NCBI GenBank assembly: GCA_031281635.1
Contig: JAITFC010000106.1
Coordinates: 1-10,164 of the forward strand
From: Puniceicoccales bacterium
Lineage (GTDB): Bacteria > Verrucomicrobiota > Verrucomicrobiia > Opitutales > JAIRLM01
Direction of reading: 5' to 3'
Length of the DNA stretch: 10,164 nucleotides
The translations under genes and the position numbers were made by a program. This document shows, piece by piece, positions 6,571-10,164 of the stretch. Each line of letters opens with the position of its first letter. The stretch's first letter is position 1. A model generated the notes under the pieces. That model was not told the DNA's origin. It worked only from the letters and a program-made list of their open reading frames with translations, and searched no databases.

Positions 6571-7998
6571 GTGGCCGTTGACATTGATTTTTCCTCCTCT
6601 TCGGGAGATTTCTCCTATGCAACGACCTATGCCCACGATGCCGGCTGCGGACTCGGCGAGGAAACGGTGCGCTACATTTCCAAACTCAAGGAAGAGCCGG
6701 AATGGCTGTTACAATTTCGTCTGCGCGCGCTGAAAGTATTTGAACGGATGGATTTGCCAAAGTGGGCGCCGCTTAAAAAGGCACAGCTTGACATTTCCAA
6801 GCTTCACTGCTATCTTTCACAGGGAGAACGACCTAAAACGGATTGGGAGGATGTTCCGCAGGAAGTAAAACAAACTTTTGATCGCCTGGGAATTCCAGAA
6901 AAGGAGCGAAAATTTTTTGCCGGGGTGGAGGCACAATTTGACAGCGAAATGGCCTATGCGAATTTGCAAGAAAGTTTACGCGCCCAAGGAGTTATCTTTG
7001 TTAATTCCACGGAAGGTCTTTTGCACTATGAGAAATGTTTTCGACCATTTTTTGGCACAGTCATTCCCGTCGGTGACAATCTTTTCAGCGCACTCAACGG
7101 CGCTGTATTTAGCGGTGGCAGTTTCATTTACGTTCCAGAAGGCGTCAAGGTGAAGCAACCTTTGCAAGCCTATTTTCGCATCAACGCCGAACGTTTTGGT
7201 CAGTTTGAACGCACGCTAATTATCATTGATAAAGATGCGGAAGTGACTTATTTAGAAGGGTGTACGGCACCGAAATTTGACAGTGATACGCTGCATGCGG
7301 CCGTTGTGGAAATTGTCGCGCTACCAGGTGCAAAAATGCGCTACATCACCGTGCAAAATTGGTCGAATAATGTGTATAATTTGGTCACCAAGAGGGCCAT
7401 CGCACATGAAAATGCCGAAATGCGCTGGATCGATTGCAACATCGGCTCAAAATTGACGATGAAATATCCCGCCGTTATTCTCGAAGGAGAAGGTGCAAGT
7501 GGCTCTGTCCTTTCTATTTCCGTTGCGCGTGACGGCCAGCGGCAAGACACAGGAGCCCGGATGATTCACCGGGCGTCGAACACACGGTCCCGCATTGTCG
7601 CCAAATCTCTCTCCATCGGCGACGGCGACAGCACCTACCGCGGAACGATTTCCATGGGCCGTGACGTAGAAAATTGCCGCAGTTATAGTCGCTGCGACGC
7701 CATACTCATGGATGACAAAAGCATTTCTCGCACATTTCCACACATCGACTGCCGCAATGATCGTTGCATCGTCGAACACGAAGCGGCCGTTTCCAAAATT
7801 TCCAGTGAACAGCTCTTCTATTTGCGTCAAAGGGGGATAGGAGAATCTCAGGCGCTCAGTTTGATCGTGAACGGTTTCTTTGACGAGCTTATCCGCGAAT
7901 TTCCCATGGAATACGGAGTGGAATTGAAGCGGCTCATCGAAATGGAGATGGATGCCGGTGCTGGCAGAAAGAGGGAAGGAGCGCGAAATGTCTGCTAG
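6571..7998 (+). CDS. sufB: SufB, Fe-S cluster scaffold subunit
   Basis: SufB is the main scaffold on which Fe-S clusters are built, in complex with SufC and SufD. The 475 residues compare with 495 in E. coli. The N-terminal helical part contains EPEWLLQFRLRAL. The beta-helix core runs from about 150 to 400 and includes FIYVPEGVKVKQPLQAYFRI and YLEGCTAPKFD. C231 corresponds to E. coli C254, the sulfur acceptor, and C375 in YSRCDAILM corresponds to C405, a proposed cluster ligand. E402-H403-E404 in VEHEAAVSKIS match the E432-H433-E434 group. The C-terminal part has LFYLRQRGIGESQA and GFFDELI. The start is GTG with a strong Shine-Dalgarno. The last 11 bases overlap sufD, so translation of the two is likely coupled. 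The key residues all look intact. Confidence 0.97.
   Translation: MAVDIDFSSSSGDFSYATTYAHDAGCGLGEETVRYISKLKEEPEWLLQFRLRALKVFERMDLPKWAPLKKAQLDISKLHCYLSQGERPKTDWEDVPQEVKQTFDRLGIPEKERKFFAGVEAQFDSEMAYANLQESLRAQGVIFVNSTEGLLHYEKCFRPFFGTVIPVGDNLFSALNGAVFSGGSFIYVPEGVKVKQPLQAYFRINAERFGQFERTLIIIDKDAEVTYLEGCTAPKFDSDTLHAAVVEIVALPGAKMRYITVQNWSNNVYNLVTKRAIAHENAEMRWIDCNIGSKLTMKYPAVILEGEGASGSVLSISVARDGQRQDTGARMIHRASNTRSRIVAKSLSIGDGDSTYRGTISMGRDVENCRSYSRCDAILMDDKSISRTFPHIDCRNDRCIVEHEAAVSKISSEQLFYLRQRGIGESQALSLIVNGFFDELIREFPMEYGVELKRLIEMEMDAGAGRKREGARNVC
7976..7981 (+). promoter_or_regulatory. Ribosome binding site deciding the sufD start
   Basis: AAGGAG lies inside the end of sufB and ends six bases before the ATG at 7988. 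This supports that ATG over the in-frame ATG at 7952, which has no comparable site. Confidence 0.75.
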
Positions 7999-8635
7999 TG
8001 AGGAGGATTGGCCGACGGAAGTTTTACATGGCGGTGAGCCGATGCCGCGAAACATTGCCAAAAATCAACGCATCGTCGATGCCGTACCGCGTTCATTGGC
8101 ATTGCATTGGACTTTTTCTGCCGGTGCTAAACTTAAATACGTGCTCGATCTGCGCTCCCAAGATCGTGAAGTGCAGTTGCATCGGAAAGTTATCTGCGAA
8201 CTCAATGCTTCCGACGTTTCCGTGCAAATTTATGCCATTTTACGCGGAAACAATCACCAACGTATTTCTCTAGATTTGCATTTGCATCATGGCGCATCTC
8301 ATACACACTCAGTGACTTACATATGCACAGTCGCCGAAGACTCATCGCGCATTCGCACCATTGCAAAAATTTCCGCTGCCGAACGCATCGAATGCTGTGA
8401 CGCCCATCTGCAGAATCGCAATCTGCTCCTGTCGCCGGCGGCCTCTGTGGAAACAACGCCCATCCTCGACATTCAGTCCAACGATATTCGCTGCAGTCAC
8501 GGGGCGACGGTCAGCGGCCCGCGGCCGGACGAAATTTTTTATTTGCGTTCGCGGGGAATATCGGAAGTTGTTGCCAGACAAATCATTCGCGACGCTTTCA
8601 TCGCACAGGCCACGGGAAATCAGCCAAACGATTAA
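7988..8635 (+). CDS. sufD: SufD-like Fe-S cluster assembly protein, unusually short
   Basis: SufD partners SufB in the SufBC2D scaffold. This product has 215 residues, about half the usual 400-430. It lacks the N-terminal helical region and opens almost directly on beta-helix sequence (RSLALHWTFSAGAKLKYVLD). The C-terminal half is well conserved: NRNLLLSPAASVETTP, LDIQSNDIRCSHGATVSG and IFYLRSRGISEVVARQII. H171 in CSHGAT corresponds to E. coli H360, the proposed cluster ligand across the SufB-SufD interface. The good Shine-Dalgarno, clean overlap with sufB and conserved core argue for an intact short protein, not a recent truncation. The missing half is not found in sufB or upstream. It is the last gene of the operon; no sufS, sufU or sufE follows. 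The gene ends 8 bases before a convergent broken gene. Confidence 0.9.
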   Translation: MSASEEDWPTEVLHGGEPMPRNIAKNQRIVDAVPRSLALHWTFSAGAKLKYVLDLRSQDREVQLHRKVICELNASDVSVQIYAILRGNNHQRISLDLHLHHGASHTHSVTYICTVAEDSSRIRTIAKISAAERIECCDAHLQNRNLLLSPAASVETTPILDIQSNDIRCSHGATVSGPRPDEIFYLRSRGISEVVARQIIRDAFIAQATGNQPND

Positions 8636-8643
8636 AAGAAATT

Positions 8644-9158
8644 TTACTGATCATAAAAATTTTCCAATTCCACGTCGTCACCACCTGGGCGTCCCAGTGC
8701 ATAGGCAACTTCTTCGTCCGGAAGTGAATTGATAATTTCGGCCAAACGATGAGCCCCAATGCTTCCCTGTTTCTCCCGACGATTTGTTCAATAAATTCAT
8801 CTACTGGGAATGGAAGATCGCCGATTCTTCTCAGGAGATCGCGCATTTCAACTGGATTTCCGTCGACTATTTGACGAAAAAGTTCGTACCGCGCTGAGTC
8901 ACGAAAAGTAACGTTTCCTTCATCGCTTACGTGCGTATATTCTCTGCTCCACACAACGGTAAGCGAGTCGATGCCATAACCGGCCGCGCCACCCATTATC
9001 CCGAATGTTATCATGCAAACAAACACCGGGAGCCATGTCCATAAGAAAAGTACTTTTATAAAAAACCATTCGATATTGTCGAAACCCTCTAGAATAGTCT
9101 GTTTATGGCGGATTTCAACCGGGTTATCTAAATTTTAAAAAATGTCTAATTTTTTCAT
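8644..9158 (-). pseudogene. Broken gene for a single-pass membrane protein (in-frame stop plus frameshift)
   Basis: I do not recognise the family. On the minus strand an ATG at 9158 reads MKKLDIF and then hits TAA (9137-9135). The same frame continues as coding-like sequence, NLDNPVEIRHKQTILEGFDN, into a membrane helix (EWFFIKVLFLWTWLPVFVCM, ITFGIMGGAAG). A charged soluble part follows, with MRDLLRRIGDLPFPVDEF. Near 8766-8774 the sensible reading jumps one base, from EQIVG to EKQGSIGAHRLAEIINSLPD, EEVAYALGRPGGDDVELENF and YDQ, stopping at TAA (8646-8644). Without the jump the frame becomes basic, tryptophan-rich and runs into sufD. The soluble part may hold two related helical units (L-x2-I-x2-LP pattern) on either side of the shift. 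An uninterrupted shorter product from GTG 9026 or ATG 9014 is possible. Two lesions favour a decaying gene; a sequencing error could explain one. Confidence 0.6.
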
Positions 9159-10164
9159 TGACTTTCAATATTTCATGAATATAGATAAAGCCATGATTTG
9201 TTGTATCGCTATTCTTGCCCAGTACTATGAATCTTGGGCCACAAAAGCGGCTGAACTGAGCGGCTTCCTCTCAGTGACCGGCTACGCTGCGCTAATGGGC
9301 GTAAAATTAATTGCAGTGTTTGGGGGCCCTGCGATTGTTTTCCCATACGCGTTTTTGTGCATAATGGCCCTCGCAGACTGCGTCTTCGTAGCCTGTAATT
9401 TCTCTGCAATTTACTACCGAATAAGCATGGCAATATCAGCGGTGCCAGAAGAAAGCCGTCACCCTCTACTTTTCCTCCGCCGCCAAATGACGGTTTCTAA
9501 TGGAGGCATTCTTGCAGTGTGCAGTTCCATTGCACTATTTTCCATAAAAATCGCCACTGCCTATGGGTGGTTATCATTCACGTTTCCTCCGTCCCTTTTG
9601 GTGACGGCAATTGGTCTGGGACTTTCAGGGATTATTGGCATGCTCGGCGTGTGTTTCTTCCGCCATCGGCAACTGAGATTACTGGCAGGAATGCTAGCGG
9701 CGAATGTGGTACCGCCAAATATAATGCTGTGCCAAATTTTGACGTACTCAAAGGATCTGTCCGCTGATTTGATGCGTTTAGCCGCCAATCTAGCCGCCAA
9801 TCAAAACGGTGCGGCAACTGTGCACATAGATGCCGACGCTGATTATAGTAGAAATACAATTTCCTATGAAGATGTAACACTTTGCCGCTATTTTGGCGTT
9901 CCGCTACTTATCCTACCAATGAATGCAGATCAAAATGCAGCAACTGAGGCGATTCTCGGCGTCGAGGCTCGCAATGCAATTGCAGAAAATGGTAACATAG
10001 ATTTGTCCGGCAGAAAGCTGTTTGTGAAATCTGGCACATTTTGCTTGCAGGAAGATCTCCGTGCTTTCGTAGAACATGGCATCCAAGTGCACGTAGACCC
10101 GTATGAATTTTGGAATCTCCCCCCTGGCATGGAATTTTGGGATAAGGATAGGGTTTTCTATTCT
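9142..10164 (+). CDS. Hypothetical membrane protein with large soluble C-terminal domain (runs off window)
   Basis: This is one uninterrupted frame of 341 codons to the right edge; I recognise no family. Four hydrophobic segments lie near residues 39-60 (LSGFLSVTGYAALMGVKLIA), 64-87, 121-143 and 152-172. A soluble region of about 168 residues follows, containing VHIDADADYSRN, YFGVPLLILPMNAD, DLSGRKLFVKSG and HGIQVHVDPYEFWNLPPG. No catalytic motif stands out. The start is uncertain: ATG 9142 gives MSNFFIDFQYFM, and in-frame ATGs at 9175 and 9193 are alternatives; none has a Shine-Dalgarno. A TTGACT at 9158 could serve as a -35 box for the later starts. Codon use is rich in ATA and CTA compared with the suf and acc genes. 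It is head to head with, and at its longest overlaps, the broken gene on the other strand. Membrane plus C-terminal soluble layout suggests a regulatory or anchoring role at most. Confidence 0.75.
   Translation, partial: MSNFFIDFQYFMNIDKAMICCIAILAQYYESWATKAAELSGFLSVTGYAALMGVKLIAVFGGPAIVFPYAFLCIMALADCVFVACNFSAIYYRISMAISAVPEESRHPLLFLRRQMTVSNGGILAVCSSIALFSIKIATAYGWLSFTFPPSLLVTAIGLGLSGIIGMLGVCFFRHRQLRLLAGMLAANVVPPNIMLCQILTYSKDLSADLMRLAANLAANQNGAATVHIDADADYSRNTISYEDVTLCRYFGVPLLILPMNADQNAATEAILGVEARNAIAENGNIDLSGRKLFVKSGTFCLQEDLRAFVEHGIQVHVDPYEFWNLPPGMEFWDKDRVFYS

Noticed and set aside
7952..7987. Earlier in-frame ATG for sufD
   Set aside because: It would overlap sufB by 47 bases and lacks a comparable ribosome site, whereas AAGGAG is ideally placed for the ATG at 7988.
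8637..8661. A/T-rich inverted repeat between sufD and the convergent broken gene, as a terminator
   Set aside because: The stem is almost entirely A-T pairs with bulges and no G-C core. It could act in both directions, but the evidence is too weak to call.
8598..9026. Minus-strand 142-codon frame as an intact gene
   Set aside because: Its last part runs antisense into sufD and reads as basic, tryptophan-rich sequence. The neighbouring frame gives a plausible protein tail stopping just before sufD, so a frameshifted gene fits better.
1..10164. CRISPR arrays, insertion sequences, integrases, phage or defence genes
   Set aside because: No repeated spacer pattern, terminal inverted repeats with a transposase, or recombinase-like frame was seen. 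The tRNA-Ser gene has no adjacent integrase or visible partial duplicate in the window.

Overview
The window looks like a bacterial chromosome segment of roughly balanced base composition carrying mostly housekeeping genes. The organism is probably Gram-negative: it has two LptF/LptG-type permeases of the lipopolysaccharide exporter. The SecA N-terminus has a short insertion between RRLCG and YDEQLIGGIA that, from memory, resembles SecA of the Chlamydiae/Verrucomicrobia (PVC) group. I therefore lean to Verrucomicrobiota or a relative, but this is an inference without a database search.

Layout from left to right. (1) The minus strand at 1-326 holds the N-terminal 108 codons of secA, cut by the window edge, with a plausible promoter just upstream. 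(2) The minus strand at 432-1604 is a HemW-type radical SAM protein. (3) A 112-codon orphan small protein lies on the plus strand at 1667-2005. (4) An LptG-like permease (minus, 2030-3121) and an LptF-like permease (plus, 3344-4465) diverge around a complete tRNA-Ser(GCU) gene at 3137-3229. The tRNA lies 15 bases upstream of the LptG-like gene in the same orientation and has its own promoter-like sequence. (5) accA (plus, 4615-5565) encodes the alpha subunit of acetyl-CoA carboxylase carboxyltransferase. (6) A 252-base gap with promoter-like sequence leads into a tight suf operon, sufC-sufB-sufD (5818-8635). No cysteine desulfurase gene is attached, and SufD is only 215 residues long. (7) A minus-strand membrane-protein gene at 8644-9158 appears broken by an in-frame TAA and by a frameshift, and it converges on sufD. 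(8) Head to head with it, the plus strand from 9142 to the right edge is one open frame. It encodes an unrecognised protein with about four membrane helices followed by a large soluble domain, and it runs off the window.

The recognisable genes serve protein export (SecA), LPS export (LptF/LptG), fatty-acid synthesis (AccA) and iron-sulfur cluster assembly (SufCBD). HemW-type proteins carry such a cluster and are linked to haem handling. I see no mobile element, CRISPR array, integrase or defence locus, and no clear new biological system. The points most worth a second look are the decayed gene and its orphan membrane-protein neighbour at the right end, the half-size SufD, and the split lptF/lptG pair around a tRNA gene.
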